A stretch of DNA of 64,000 bases from Siphonodentalium dalli. Lineage: Eukaryota > Mollusca > Scaphopoda > Gadilida > Siphonodentaliidae. The position numbers were made by a program, and so were the translations under genes. The stretch covers positions 91,349,319-91,413,318 of the forward strand of contig CP136066.1 of the NCBI GenBank assembly GCA_032622095.1, given 5' to 3'. Positions 1-10,709 of this stretch are shown piece after piece. A model generated the notes under the pieces. The model saw only the letters and a program-made list of their open reading frames with translations. It was not told the DNA's origin and searched no databases. Position 1 is the stretch's first letter. Each line of letters opens with the position of its first letter.

Positions 1-54
1 TTAGGCTGTTGCAGCTTTATTTGGCCGTTTTTGGCCGGTTTGTTGGGTAAAGGG
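1..54. mobile_element. Right end of a family D' TTAA element (truncated by window edge)
   Basis: The window opens inside a repeat whose last ~50 bp (TTTGGCCG words, then TTGGGTAAAGGG) recur at 42010-42067 and 48052-48102. It ends at a TTAA (55-58). The recurring end plus TTAA supports a piggyBac-like non-autonomous element. The left part lies outside the window. Confidence 0.6.
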
Positions 55-58
55 TTAA

Positions 59-608
59 CGGTCCACAACAGCTTGGGATATCAGTTGGGATGATGCTGTT
101 GTTGGACCAAGTCCCATACCGTTTGCTCATCTATAACGGACATTCATTGAAAAGACGTACATGTACATGTGGATCCCAGGGATTCACGTAAATCCCTGAA
201 TGCGATTAATCATCTGGTCACATGTCCACAATTATTCTGTCTTCAAAATGACTCTTATCATTCACCTCGATAGAAAAAGGTAAAGTGATGATATGATCGT
301 TTAATGTGTATTGTTTACATGCATTTTCTGATAGCGCGACAAATAAAAATTCTCTGGTAAACAAGACTTTGTTTACTTATAAATCTCATTGCATGTTTGA
401 TATCATCATGCATGGGAAAGGCTACCCTCTATGTTCATATACGCAAATTATCCATTTGACCTAATCAGAATCAGAATCAGACTGTCATACAAGCAAAATA
501 ACTCCTGCCCAAGATTCTGGGCATGAAGTCCATTATAGAACAGTAACTGGAGGGACTCTGTCCAAAACAGCATCAATCCAACCGATATCCCAAGCTGTTG
601 TGGACCGA
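59..608. repeat. 47-bp inverted repeat pair bounding ~450 bp
   Basis: The segment at 59-106 (starting CGGTCCACAACAGC) returns reverse-complemented at ~561-608 with few mismatches. The intervening sequence has no coding signal. It may be a small TIR element, but no clear target duplication was found. Recognition rests only on the inverted repeat. Confidence 0.5.
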
Positions 609-762
609 CAAGACTTGGTCTATATAGATGGAGCAACATCACTCTATGTACCCCTACCTCCCACGATGTTGCTGGAGATAAATGATAGATTAAAATTACA
701 GGTAGCACAATGGAAAACGGAGGCTAGGTATTATATTAAAGATGCGTTATCTGAAAGCTCCC

Positions 763-1190
763 AAATTACTATTTCTTTGGCTTTGTGGTAAAAAATATTT
801 GATTCGAGTCGAGGAACCCACCCATCAAAGCTCAAAGTGATCAGATATCGATTTTTGAATTATTTTTTTTCTCGAGATGTGCATATATTTGTTGCCCAGA
901 AAAAACGTTGTCAAACAGACGGTCTCGGATAAGATTACAGATGATTGATAACTCTAAAATCAAGTGGTAATACGGCCAAATTTCATGATACTCAAGTGTA
1001 ATACGGCCATATTTCGTTGAACAAAATGTTGATAAATAACACGTTTTGGGAAATTTGATACCACAGTTGACAGTGGTTATCATTATTTTGTTGCAATTAA
1101 TCGATTCTGATAACTAAAGTGTATTTTGAAGAAATGTTGTTGTATCTTGATGGTATGGGGACCATCTCATCGGATTGAGTATACCTTTAA
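763..1190 (-). mobile_element. Family G dispersed repeat, copy 1
   Basis: This block is the reverse complement of 33412-33857 and, in shortened form, of 42880-43127. Shared landmarks are a CTCGAGATGTGC-like stretch, 'gaggaacccacccatcaaagctc', and an end reading 'cggattgagtatacctttaa'. Other copies carry a GGACCCTCTGATCGGATTGAGTACC end, and the opposite end of copy 2 is its reverse complement (GGTACTCAATCTGATC), so the family appears to have terminal inverted repeats. No protein-coding signal. Confidence 0.6.
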
Positions 1191-1455
1191 TGTACACATT
1201 ACAATTCATCTTCATCAATTTCTGTAACAAAAAGCCAGGTAATGAAATCACTTGTGTTTTATTTGACATGGCTGTCTGATCTACAAACATTTTATATGCA
1301 ATAACACAGCTCTGTTTGGTCCTGTACATAACATATGAAGTGTAACAGAGTGTAGCCTGATTTAATGTGACTTGGAGGGTGCATTTAAACTGTTGAATTT
1401 CAGTGGCTTTCCTGGGGAGGAAGATCTCTTCATGGTACAGTGCAACTTTAGTTAA

Positions 1456-1670
1456 CCCTTTCTATACTGAATGGATTCTCCTATACTGAATGGATTCTCC
1501 TATACTGAATGGATTCTCCCATTCAGTTATAAAAAATATAGATTGGAACAGTCTATTATTCATTTGGAGGGTTGTTCAGGTAATAAAAGCAGTCGACAGA
1601 CAAAAAATTGATGAGCAGAATGATTCGTATTCATTGGTGGGAAATGTTCAGATAATAATTTAATGAGTAT
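1456..1670 (-). mobile_element. Family E TTAA element, copy 1, with triplicated 19-bp word
   Basis: It is flanked by TTAA at 1452-1455 and 1671-1674. It begins CCCTTTCTATACTGAA and contains the family's 'gttcagataata' block in reverse orientation. A 19-bp word (tatactgaatggattctcc) occurs three times in tandem at about 1465-1518, a local expansion not seen in the other copies. It shares its right TTAA with the D element that follows. Confidence 0.65.
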
Positions 1671-1674
1671 TTAA

Positions 1675-1895
1675 CCCTTTCATAACTGGTGCTTTCTGAA
1701 ATTTTGCGAAAACCCTGTGCCATGTGTTCTCTGATATATGCAAGTCTCCCATAGGCAGTATCGCATATATAATAGAATACATTGGCATAACAATATTTAC
1801 CTTGTAAGCCAGTGCATTCTCTTATTTATGCGAGGTTCTCTATGGGAGACTCACATATATAAGAGAAAGCACTGGCACAGGATCTTTAATGCTGC
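1675..1895. mobile_element. Family D TTAA element, copy 1 (3' end decayed)
   Basis: It starts right after TTAA (1671-1674) with CCCTTTCATAACTGG. It carries two imperfect hairpins made of 'tgcattctcttatatatgcgag' type words and reverse complements, as in the other D copies. The 3' TTAA end is lost or too diverged. Non-coding, piggyBac-like by its target site. Confidence 0.6.
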
Positions 1896-3227
1896 ACCTT
1901 CTATAATTCTTAAAGACATATTATGGACTTGTTCGGGTATGTGAAATTGATAAATTAGTACTCAGGAGCTATGCCAACTAACATCGCCGAAAATTTCAAA
2001 GAAATCGACTATACCACTCCATAGAAAACATTGTCTGAACTACGCCCAATTGTAAATATTTACATCTCGATTCGGGATGCAACTATCGGCGATAATCCAA
2101 CACAAATTTTTTCGCCTTCGAGACTCGTTGCATTTAATTGATATATAAGAATGACGGTGTGTATCGTCAATTTGGATTAATATTCGTAACAAATAACTAC
2201 TTTGAGCAAGATTATTCAAGATTATTCTCACCCTATCGGTGTGTTTCACATCACTTTAACAGCATATATACCAAATACTCACCATAATTACATGACTCCC
2301 ACTTGCATCGGGACAATCTATTAAAATATAGATAAATGTTCATGTACACTGAAAATCTCGTTGACTAAAATTCTACTCAACAATTACTCAACCGTAGTAT
2401 AACTATACCACCAAGCAACGTTGACTAAAGTGTTGAGTAAACTATTTCTATTCAACGAGTTGAGTAAAATTTGTACTCAACACTGAAAGTGAAATCGCTC
2501 AACAACCGATTGATTTTGCTCAATAGTTGACTGAAATGCAGTTTTGTTAGTTAACAAAAGAAGTTGACTAGGAATTTTTGTTGGAAGAATTCTCGAAACT
2601 GAAATGGATGTCCAGAATCAGCGACCGAATCAGAATTGGAAATATCGGGAAATTTATGAAATTCTTGATATAGTAGGCGATAATGGTCTTTTGGAAGATA
2701 TTAAATTATTATAGGATGTAATTTGGTTCATATGTCTGGATTGTTTGTAGTGTCCATGAAATTAGAACCTCGGCTTCAAAACTTTTACTCTTTAATGAGG
2801 TGATGAACTTACGAAGTTCTGACATACCGATTGGCCATTTCATCCCATCTCAATGTTGCATTTATGGAATCCAAAAGTAATGTTGAAACTTATATTAAAC
2901 ATCTCGAAATGACTACCATTATATAGATGCACTTTGTTTTAAATTGTGTCATTGTTCCTAGAAATTTTAATCAACATGTTGATTAAATCCGAAACGGATA
3001 TCTTGATTTGTCATTGTTGAGTACTTGTTACTCAACCGCTGAATCCAAACTGCTTAAAAAATTATTACTCAACGTGTTGAGCAGACATTTTATAGTCAAC
3101 AAGATTTGCAGTGCATGTCATAACTCCAAAGACAAGTCAGTTTTTTATTGCATCAAGCATATCAATAGTGAAGATGTAGTTACCACTTGACTGAGCAGCC
3201 ATACTGGTATCAATTTGCTCACTTCAT
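1896..3227. other. AT-rich non-coding stretch with recurring TTGAGTAAA/TTGACTAAA words
   Basis: No gene seen. From ~2350 to 3090 short related words (ttgagtaa, actcaac, ttgactaa) recur on both strands, suggesting an old diverged repeat. The short reading frames here have no recognisable domain. Confidence 0.4.
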
Positions 3228-3236
3228 AACGACAAT

Positions 3237-4601
3237 TAGTCCAAGTCTTCTTGTACTAAAACCAGCTAAGATATTGGGATGGCGATGCTGGCGTTTAGTC
3301 CAAGACCGCCCTATATGCTCGCTTATGACACGGCTTAAGCGTTAGTGACCCGCTCAAATAAAACCACAATTATATGAAATAAAATATCACAATTGCGACA
3401 ATAAACGGATATTTTCCGCAGAAGACATGCTATTTTATCTGAAACCCACATCAGTTGTGAATTTAAAACGGTAATTTAATGTGAAAAGAGACATTTACCT
3501 CAATGTTTACAATTTTTTAAAAGTATGCGAACTCGGTTGACCTCGCGAACTGTGTTCGGCATTTTCCGTTGAAAATATTCCGTAGATTTTGGACAACAAC
3601 GCAAATTACGAAGAATTCTCCATTGTAATCGTAATTATGTGTGTCAATAAATAAAATAATAAATAGATTAATTAAACATTGAAGATATAAATGTAATACA
3701 TTCAATAAATTACGGGGAATTACAACCCTCTCAAAGTTTAAAACAGTGTAAACACAACGAGTATTAGAATAAATAATATGGTGCTACATTTCCCACATTT
3801 GGTGGACTTCGGCGAAATTAAGATATATACTAAGCGAACAGAGCAATATACTGCTCTTGTTAAGCACACAAAAAATCAAACAAAATTTGTATAAATTTTT
3901 AACCTTAAGTTTGAAAAGTCCCACTAAAATGGAAGAACTATATTTCGAAACTGTGTGATTCGGTTCTCCGATTATTTTATCAACACGAAAGTCAAAATGC
4001 ACATGGATGAAAATCACACGGATGGAAAGTCAGACACAAGAGTTCTAATTTGCTCCAATTTTGACAAGTTGCTTGCGAAAATTGTCAACAAAACTACCGT
4101 TCTGATCCTCCATTATGTCATTAAGTTTTTAGTGCGGGAATTGTTCTGAAAGCACATAGAAAACTGGACTTTCGGGCGATCGGTTTTCGACATTTTTGTT
4201 CGGAAAACCCGCGCTATATATAGAAACGGAAAGTAGAATTCCCAGAACAAACAGCGGATTATGCCGAACTTATTCGGACCACTTCGGCTTTCGGTTAAAA
4301 CGTAAACAAACAGAGAAACAAATCGATGTTTATGGCAATCAACCGGAATATTCTATGTGTAATTTAACATTAAAGTTAGATTATTATACACCATTGTGAC
4401 CATAAGATGTAAGCCTTTCCGATGTATATAGCATCATGTATTGATTTGCTAGGTAAATCGAGTAAAATACACCACAGATTCCCGCCACAAATCGTGGGCG
4501 TAAGTCGTGTGGTAGGATTGGTATGCAAGCGGGCTTGGACTAAACGCCAGCATCGCCATCCCAATATCTTAGCTGGTTTTAGTACAAGAAGACTTGGACT
4601 A
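3237..4601. mobile_element. Non-autonomous DNA transposon with perfect 68-bp TIRs and 9-bp TSD
   Basis: The left arm (3237-3304, begins TAGTCCAAGTCTTC) is an exact reverse complement of the right arm (4534-4601, ends CTTGGACTA). Each arm begins and ends with the word TAGTCCAAG. The flanks carry the 9-bp direct repeat AACGACAAT (3228-3236 and 4602-4610), which is a target-site duplication. The 1365-bp body has only short frames with no transposase motif, so it is non-autonomous. A 9-bp duplication with long TIRs is typical of Mutator-like elements; the superfamily assignment is inference. Perfect arms and an intact duplication suggest a young insertion. Confidence 0.88.
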
Positions 4602-4994
4602 AACGACAATAAGTCAACGTCAGTATATAGTATGCAGCTGAAGTTCGATATATATATGAAATTTTGCTTCATCAGTTACATCTGTCTTATAATGCTTCAG
4701 TGGTCTATAGTATAGCTCAGTCAACGACAGTGTTATTTGTATATGTGGTCTTTCTTCGGTATTATAAAATGTCTTCGCAAAAAAGCAATGTGGTCTGGTG
4801 AAGTAATAAGAATGCAACTGCATGTGCCAATGATTCGATGCAATTCAAATCAGAACAGCCGATTTCGAATCAGATAAAAGATTCCGAATTGCATCGATTC
4901 AAAATTGATTCGCAGGGCCCCCTATTTCAGACAACACATGTGGATAACAATGTATCAGAAGTCAGGTCAAACAAAAAGGCAAATCAATGTTTAA

Positions 4995-5144
4995 CCCTTT
5001 CAGTGCCAAGTCCGAATTTTGTATCAACCTATATTTCCTTGATCATTTTTCAAATTTATTGATTATAATAATGTAATACATTGATGGAAAGAGCTCTAAG
5101 AGAAATATGGGTTGATACAAAAATCGGACTTGGCACTGAAAGGG
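4995..5144. mobile_element. Family C TTAA palindrome, copy 1 (right arm internally deleted)
   Basis: It is flanked by TTAA at 4991-4994 and 5145-5148. The ends CCCTTTCAGTGCCAAGTCC and GGACTTGGCACTGAAAGGG are inverted repeats. Most of the right arm's inner part is missing compared with the full palindromes at 32214-32410 and 52134-52329. A TTAA target and CCC ends are piggyBac-like features. Confidence 0.8.
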
Positions 5145-5361
5145 TTAATATGATATCCGCTGTCAATTTTATCATCTTAAAATTTATCGTTTCCCAAAAG
5201 TTTTTTGGTGTGCGTTTTATTCACCAGCTTTGCGTTTATTTGTTTTTTTAATTCTATTTTATAATCAACTGTTTATAGTGTTGATTTTCTCAATGATGTA
5301 GCATTTGGTTTTTCAATTCGGCCAAAGTTTATCTGGCCAGAGCAAAACCTGTCACACATTA

Positions 5362-5560
5362 CAGTAATGCCCTAAATAATCGACTCCTTAACCACAGCAG
5401 AATTATGGGTAACTTTTCAGGATTTAGTCGGAAATATGGCTTGTTGCCATTCACTGAGAGCTTTCCGATGAATGGCAACAAGCCATATTTCCGACTAAAT
5501 CCTGACAAGTTACCCATAATTCTGCTGTGGCTAAGGAGTCAATTATTTAGGGCATTACTG
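5362..5560. mobile_element. Family A palindromic MITE, copy 1
   Basis: A 199-bp near-perfect palindrome starting CAGTAATGCCCTAAATAATCG and ending with its reverse complement. It is flanked by TA on both sides (5360-5361, 5561-5562). Arms of about 95 bp meet at 'gagagctttccgatgaatgg'. TA duplication plus CAGT ends resemble pogo/Tigger-type Tc1-mariner relatives (inference). No coding capacity. Confidence 0.85.
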
Positions 5561-5562
5561 TA

Positions 5563-6104
5563 GTCGCTGGTCCCAGTTCTATCGCCACTGTGATTTCGAC
5601 AGGGTTATTTTTATCTTGTCTTTTTTCAATATTGTCCAAGAATCTCCGTACTACTAATGTCCACAATGTCCCAGGGCTGTACTAATATTTACTGATTTTT
5701 GTCTCAGTGATTTCCCTGTGGGCTTATTGGTACGTCAGCACGGTAATTGCGTTAGAATAAAAACTGACATGAGACGGACAGATTGGCGAGGATAGGGAAT
5801 CAGTCTATGTCTGTGTCTAGTTGTAATGAACGGTTATGAACTCACGACATTTCAGAGAAAGGCGAGACATCGTTGTAGCGATATCATGGCAATGATATGA
5901 CTTCTTATGAGGGAGAAGAGACAGAGGGAGTCTCCCATCAGTATCATGCTGTCAGTGGCCAAATTGGCCAATGGCCATATATTTTTTTTTTAAATAGCCA
6001 AAAAAAATATATGATTTGGGCAAACTTTTTACCCGAAAGTTTCAAGTCTATATTATTGTCAGAAATTCCCACCAAAATTTTTGACCAAAAGTTGGAAACT
6101 GTGA
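5563..6104. other. Unannotated non-coding sequence
   Basis: No gene, palindrome or familiar repeat recognised. A small hairpin of T/A runs lies near 5980-6010. Confidence 0.3.
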
Positions 6105-6240
6105 TTGGAGATATTAGCTGTAAATTTAAAACAAAAAGGGGGTGGGGGTTTGGTGGGAGTTGTTCCTGTGTTATTGAATGGTGGCACTCAACATGCTAAT
6201 GTCAGTATTTTAATTAGCTACAGTTTAGTTTTTTATGTTT
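6105..6240 (+). repeat. Dispersed repeat M, copy 1 (G-rich)
   Basis: A segment of 'ttagctg-aaatttaaaacaaa' followed by a G-rich run and 'gctaatgtcagtattttaattagc' recurs at 11705-11975, where the G-rich part is longer and differs. Non-coding; family unknown. Confidence 0.5.
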
Positions 6241-6560
6241 ACCCATACCATAGTATGGTAAACATCGTTCGTCCGTCCGTCCATCTGTCTGTCTGTCTGT
6301 CCGTAGACACTTTACACATGGTGCGATAACTCAAATATTTTCTATCTGATCGGAACCAAATTTTGTATATGAATTTCTCAGCACAAAAGACAGATCGAGT
6401 TCGAATATTGGTTTGATCCGATTATTTTTTTACGAAGTTATGGCCCTTTAAAAAAAAAATATTCACTCAAAAAAAAAATAATAAAAAAAAATAAATATAT
6501 TTAGATTGAATTCCTTGCTCAATTTAACAAAAAAATAAATAAATATAATTGTAATACGAC
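6241..6560 (+). repeat. Family L repeat with GTCC/GTCT head, copy 1
   Basis: It starts with the short palindrome 'accatagtatggt', then GTCCGTCC and (GTCT)n, then 'gtgcgataactc', 'gatcggaaccaaattttgtatatga' and 'agttatggcccttt', ending in A-rich sequence. The same layout recurs at 28880, 34936, 42300, 44331 and 49050. Repeats of this type are widespread in mollusc genomes (general knowledge; exact family not checked). Confidence 0.55.
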
Positions 6561-7434
6561 CCTGCCTAACTATGCTTAAAAGCCATGTCCTGATTGGCCA
6601 GTGGCCCGAGTTACCATGGCTATCTCGTTCCAGTTTTGTGGTACAATTCTACTTTTTCCAATTGTACCACAAAAAATCGGTTTATTCAGATCGCCGCACG
6701 CGACTTTTCCCGTCTTTTCTAACTCCGCACAAACGGGGCATCAACGGAGTACACCCGCACCCGTAACCCTTTGAATTTTGCTACATCTTGACAATCTTGC
6801 GAATTTTCTAGCGATTTGTCGCTTGAAACCAGTTTGGATGCCAATGAATATGGTCCAAATGATGTTATGGTATATTGATATATGTTACGACCAAAGAAAG
6901 TTACTTAATAAGTATATTAAATGACAAAATAAATCCATGGGGCTGTGCATTCGTCGATTCGAATCTCGATCATATTCGATATTTCGGAATCAAGTTGAAA
7001 ATGAAAGCGTTTTGTTCACCAGTATACAGAAGGGGAATAAGATTAGTTTAGTAAACTAGATCATTTAGATCGCTTTGTGTAAGGAAAATGGTCCATAGTC
7101 GATGATCATATTCATGTTGTCCCAACAACGTTCAAAACAGAAATGACCGAAATCGTATTTCCTGTACAATTTAAATGAAACGCACGGGCGCCGCTGAAAA
7201 CACATAATTTTTTAGCCAATCACAACGATTATTTCTAGAAGAGGTGCCTCGAAAAGTCAACGGGGGAATTTCATAACAAGACAAGACATTACCAGAGTAC
7301 TCCATGCAAAGAAATTGAGTACGCCCAATACGAATTACACCACGAAATGTTTTCTCACCTGAGACCGAAAAAGCGCAGTATTTCGTTGACTATTCAGTCG
7401 AATTGTGACCATAAACTTTCAGTCGTATTACAAA
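6561..7434. other. Non-coding; contains a short palindrome
   Basis: A 'ttttgtggtacaatt...aattgtaccacaaaa' hairpin at about 6635-6675 uses the same 'gtaccacaaaa' word as the 7435-7580 palindrome. No gene seen. Confidence 0.35.
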
Positions 7435-7580
7435 AGAAATAAATACACGGTGTATCGGTGTGTATGGTCAAGTTGTACCACAAAAAACTGATTGTAGGAC
7501 TCCGCTACGCGTCGTCCTACAATCAGTTTTTTTGTGGTACAACTTGACCATACACACCTCTACACCGTGTATTTATTTCT
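7435..7580. repeat. Long palindrome, ~66-bp arms
   Basis: 7435-7500 and 7514-7580 are near-perfect inverted arms (start AGAAATAAATACACGG, centre TCCGCTACGCGTC). No sequence relation to families A-E. It is probably a foldback MITE, but no clear target duplication was found. Confidence 0.65.
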
Positions 7581-8159
7581 TAAATAAATAAAAAAATATA
7601 TATATAATAAAATTAAATAAATAAATATTTTTTGTTTAAATATTTAAAAAAAATAAAAAATTTAAAGTTAACAAAATTTGAAAAACTAACACCATTATAA
7701 CTCTGCCAAGGGTACCCCGAGTCACCACACCAAATTTGGTTTAAATCGGTTCAAAATCGTGTGTTATGTACTGGTAAATTTGTTTGGAGCAACTTTAAAC
7801 CCCATTTAAATCCCATGCCTTTGGACTACCTAGCTATTGATAAGGCTATATTATTTTCTGATGTCTCTCATGCCAATGTGCAGATAATCTGATAAAGAAA
7901 GCTATGGTATCTAATTTAAAATAAAGATTCAACAATACACATCACATGATATTAACAGTAGACTTGGACATCTGTGCTGCCTTGCACAGCTGAAGATATC
8001 ACTCTACAGATGGTCTGAGGTGATTTGTTGACAGCTCTGCTATATATATAATTGATATCAATGGGTCAGCAGTGAGGTGGCTTATCTTGATCTATATTGT
8101 TGGTAGAACTAAAATTGGACTCTCTTAACCCAAGTATTCCATGTCCAGGTCACCATTCA
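7581..8159. other. AT-rich, no gene seen
   Basis: An A/T-rich run to about 7690, then unique sequence with no recognisable features. Confidence 0.3.
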
Positions 8160-8235
8160 CATTTAACCCAAGGCTGTGGTGGTGCAACATTACAGATCCT
8201 GTACCAGTGCATTCTCTTATATAAATGCGAGTGAC
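8160..8235. mobile_element. Family D fragment
   Basis: The words 'gtggtgcaacatta', 'gatcctgtaccagtgcattctcttata' and 'gcgagt' match part of the D consensus. Both ends are lost. Confidence 0.45.
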
Positions 8236-8402
8236 CCATAATTTCCAATAATTTGTGTTATGTACATTTGTCTATAATAGTACATAACAGTATACTCTAT
8301 AATTCAACACAAAAACTCTCATTTATGATTCCGATCATAGTAATTTACTATCGCCAAGGGATGGGTTAACATCTGCCGATCGTGATCGGCCTCTCGTTAG
8401 AC

Positions 8403-8510
8403 GAGATGTTAGAGTACAGATATTATTTTATAGTCCTGAAAAGAGCTTCTTGTACATTACCCATCCCATGATCACGTCTTTGATGCCCTTGGTGTTCAGT
8501 TTGGACAGGT
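8403..8510 (+). repeat. Dispersed repeat J, copy 1
   Basis: 'agatgttagagtacagatatta' followed by 'agtcctgaaa-agagcttc-tgtacattacccatcc' recurs at 11986-12105. Non-coding; family unknown. Confidence 0.45.
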
Positions 8511-8566
8511 TTTACTGTGTTATAAATATATATTGACAAAATATTGGCATTTATATTATAAAATAA

Positions 8567-8935
8567 ATTATGGGGAAGTCGGTACCCGAGAGGTAGCATA
8601 CTGGTCTCTCATGCTAGCGGTCCGGAGATCGCAACCTGGTCAGGGTATTCTGACAAAGATCAGAACTCTGTCAGATACCAAGTTTGTCAGGCTGAATACC
8701 AAGTTTGTCAGGCTGAAAAGTCTCATTCGAGATCACTGAATAAAGATCCGAATGCAAAATGCCGATGCCCCCCCAATTACAACAGTTGTCCAGGTATGTT
8801 GTCGTGGGTGCAGTACGCTGTCCGATCGGGCGCGGACATTAATAACGACCCATGTACAGACCTCGGTGTGTGCACATTAAAGAACGCTACTAGAGTCACC
8901 ACAGGGTTATAAAGTTACTCAGCCGTAGTAGCACC
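8567..8935 (+). mobile_element. SINE-like repeat with tRNA-related head
   Basis: The head at about 8575-8645 has a degenerate A-box (near 'gaggtagcatactgg') and B-box (near 'gagatcgcaacctgg'). A body follows with 'gcacattaaagaacg', a word seen in several invertebrate SINEs. A short direct duplication (taccaagtttgtcaggctgaa) lies at about 8678-8717. It is too degenerate to be a functional tRNA. A family A element sits 50 bp downstream. Confidence 0.45.
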
Positions 8936-8988
8936 TGGACCAGTGTGTCTGTAACTGGAAGGTTCCTGCACTGCAATATCTACAGATA

Positions 8989-9201
8989 CAGTAATGCCCT
9001 AAGTAATCGACTCCTTAACCACAGCAGAATTATGGTTAACTTTTCAGGATTTAGTCGGAAATATGGCTTGTTGCCATTCATCGGAAAGCTCTCACTGAGA
9101 GCTTTCCGATGAATGGCAACAAGCCATATTTCCGACTAAATCCTGAAAAATTACCCATAATACTGCTGTGGTTAAGGAGTCGATTACTTGGGGCATTACT
9201 G
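8989..9201. mobile_element. Family A palindromic MITE, copy 2
   Basis: A full two-arm palindrome, 213 bp. The left TA is present (8987-8988); the right flank reads TG, so one target base has mutated. Confidence 0.85.
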
Positions 9202-9672
9202 TGCAGATTAGTAATTGTTGTAAGATACAGGATGCAGTTCATAAAATTCATAAACAAAGAGAAATTTAGCAGTAGGTGCCCTGGACTATAGAGGGTCTAG
9301 ACTCATTTCTTAGCTGATACGTAAATATATGGCAACAGCTTTGACTATTAATTATTGTCATTTAGAATAAACAGATTTGGTTTGCGGATTTTTGAGGAAA
9401 TTGGATACAATTTAACTGTGTAATCACGAACCTCAAATCCACTTGGCGGTGAGAAACATAATAGTCTCGCCTCAAGTGTTGTTAGAGTTACGCAATTTAT
9501 TTTGAGTAGAAACCCCGGATTAAATTCCGATATTGATTATACAATCGTAGCTAAACCTCGGCTAGTGCTCATACTGTAGACATCTTGTTTGGTGTCAAAT
9601 GTTAAGAAAATGTCAATATCGTGGGTCAATATTATATATAGACCGAACAAAGTGACCTGAGTGACTCGACAA
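9202..9672. other. No gene or repeat recognised
   Basis: Unique-looking non-coding sequence. Confidence 0.3.
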
Positions 9673-10050
9673 AGCTGAGTTTAGTGTGCCTGTCAATTGC
9701 AGAATGAGGTCCGCAGAGGATGAATTTAGTGACGCGATCCAGAGTAATGGGTTAGCATCACTAAATTCACCCTCTGGGGACCTCAATTCTGCTTAGGCCT
9801 CATCATCTATGGAAAGTTTCCTTATTATTAAATTTCTATAGATACTTCTTCACATAGTTTCTATTTGTTTTTAGTTTAGTTTCTCTATATCCCCAAATTG
9901 GGAATGTCTCCCATAGCAGATGAGGCCATGCAGAATGAGTTCCCCAGAGGGTGTATTTGGTGATGCTATCCCGCTGTGTGGGATAGTATTACTAAATTCA
10001 CCCTCTGGGGACCTCATTCTGCAAATGTCAGGCACACTAAACTCAGACTT
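9673..10050. mobile_element. Family B composite element, full-length copy
   Basis: The outer inverted repeat is CTGAGTTTAGTGTGCCTGTCA at the left and TGNCAGGCACACTAAACTCAG at the right. Each end carries a ~90-bp palindrome ('gcagaatgaggtcc' arms around a 'gtgatgctancccg' centre). The ~150-bp spacer contains 'tttctatagatacttcttcacatag' and 'agtttagtttctctatatccc'. It is a useful reference for judging other B copies. No ORF of note. Confidence 0.7.
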
Positions 10051-10307
10051 GAACTTCAAAGTGAGATTATTTGAACAATTGCAAAGATTTTGATGATACT
10101 TTTCGATACTTTTCGCTTTGATTGGAGATCACATGCAGGTCCCTTTATCGATACCATGTATACACAGTCTGGTGACCTGAACAACTTCAAAGCATAATGA
10201 AGTCTGCTACCCCTCCCGATATCTGGTCGTGCCCCTTTGTTTGTAGGTCTTTGAGTTTGGGGAATCTATAACATATTTCAGTCTCGGCAACCCCGTTTCT
10301 ATGTTAA

Positions 10308-10705
10308 CTCTTTCTTTACTGAAATAATCATTGATGAGTACAGTAATGCCCTAAATAATCGAGTCCTTAACCACAGCAGAATTATGGGTAACAAGCCATA
10401 TTTCCGACTAAATCCTGAAAAGTCACCCATAATTCTGCTGTGGTTAAGGAGTCGATTATTTAGGGCATTACTGTAGTTAACCCTCAGGAAATGTGCAGAT
10501 AAAAACAGTGATAATAAGTTCAAAAAACGATCATAGGTCGTTTGTTGAATATTATCTGGACATTTCTCACCAATGAATAGGATTCCTTCTGCACTTCCTA
10601 TTATCTGTTGTCTGCTTTCTGAACATCCCTTCAGATGAATAATAAACCATTCCAATGTATATTTTTATAACTAAATGGGGAAAATCCATTTAATAAAGAA
10701 GGGGT
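10308..10705. mobile_element. Family E TTAA element, copy 2, hosting a family A insertion
   Basis: TTAA at 10304-10307 and 10706-10709. It carries the E words 'tcattgatgag', 'ccctcaggaaatg' and 'ccattt-ataaag'. A family A palindrome sits at 10341-10473 at the TA of 'gatgagTAgtt'. The uninterrupted relative is at 30040-30190. Confidence 0.7.
10341..10473. mobile_element. Family A MITE, copy 3 (shortened centre), nested in E
   Basis: Both TA flanks are present (10339-10340, 10474-10475). The arms are truncated towards the centre, leaving 133 bp. Confidence 0.85.
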
Positions 10706-10709
10706 TTAA

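Noticed and set aside
8575-8645. Possible functional tRNA gene
   Set aside because: A- and B-box-like words exist, but the acceptor stem and anticodon arm do not fold convincingly. Better explained as a SINE head.
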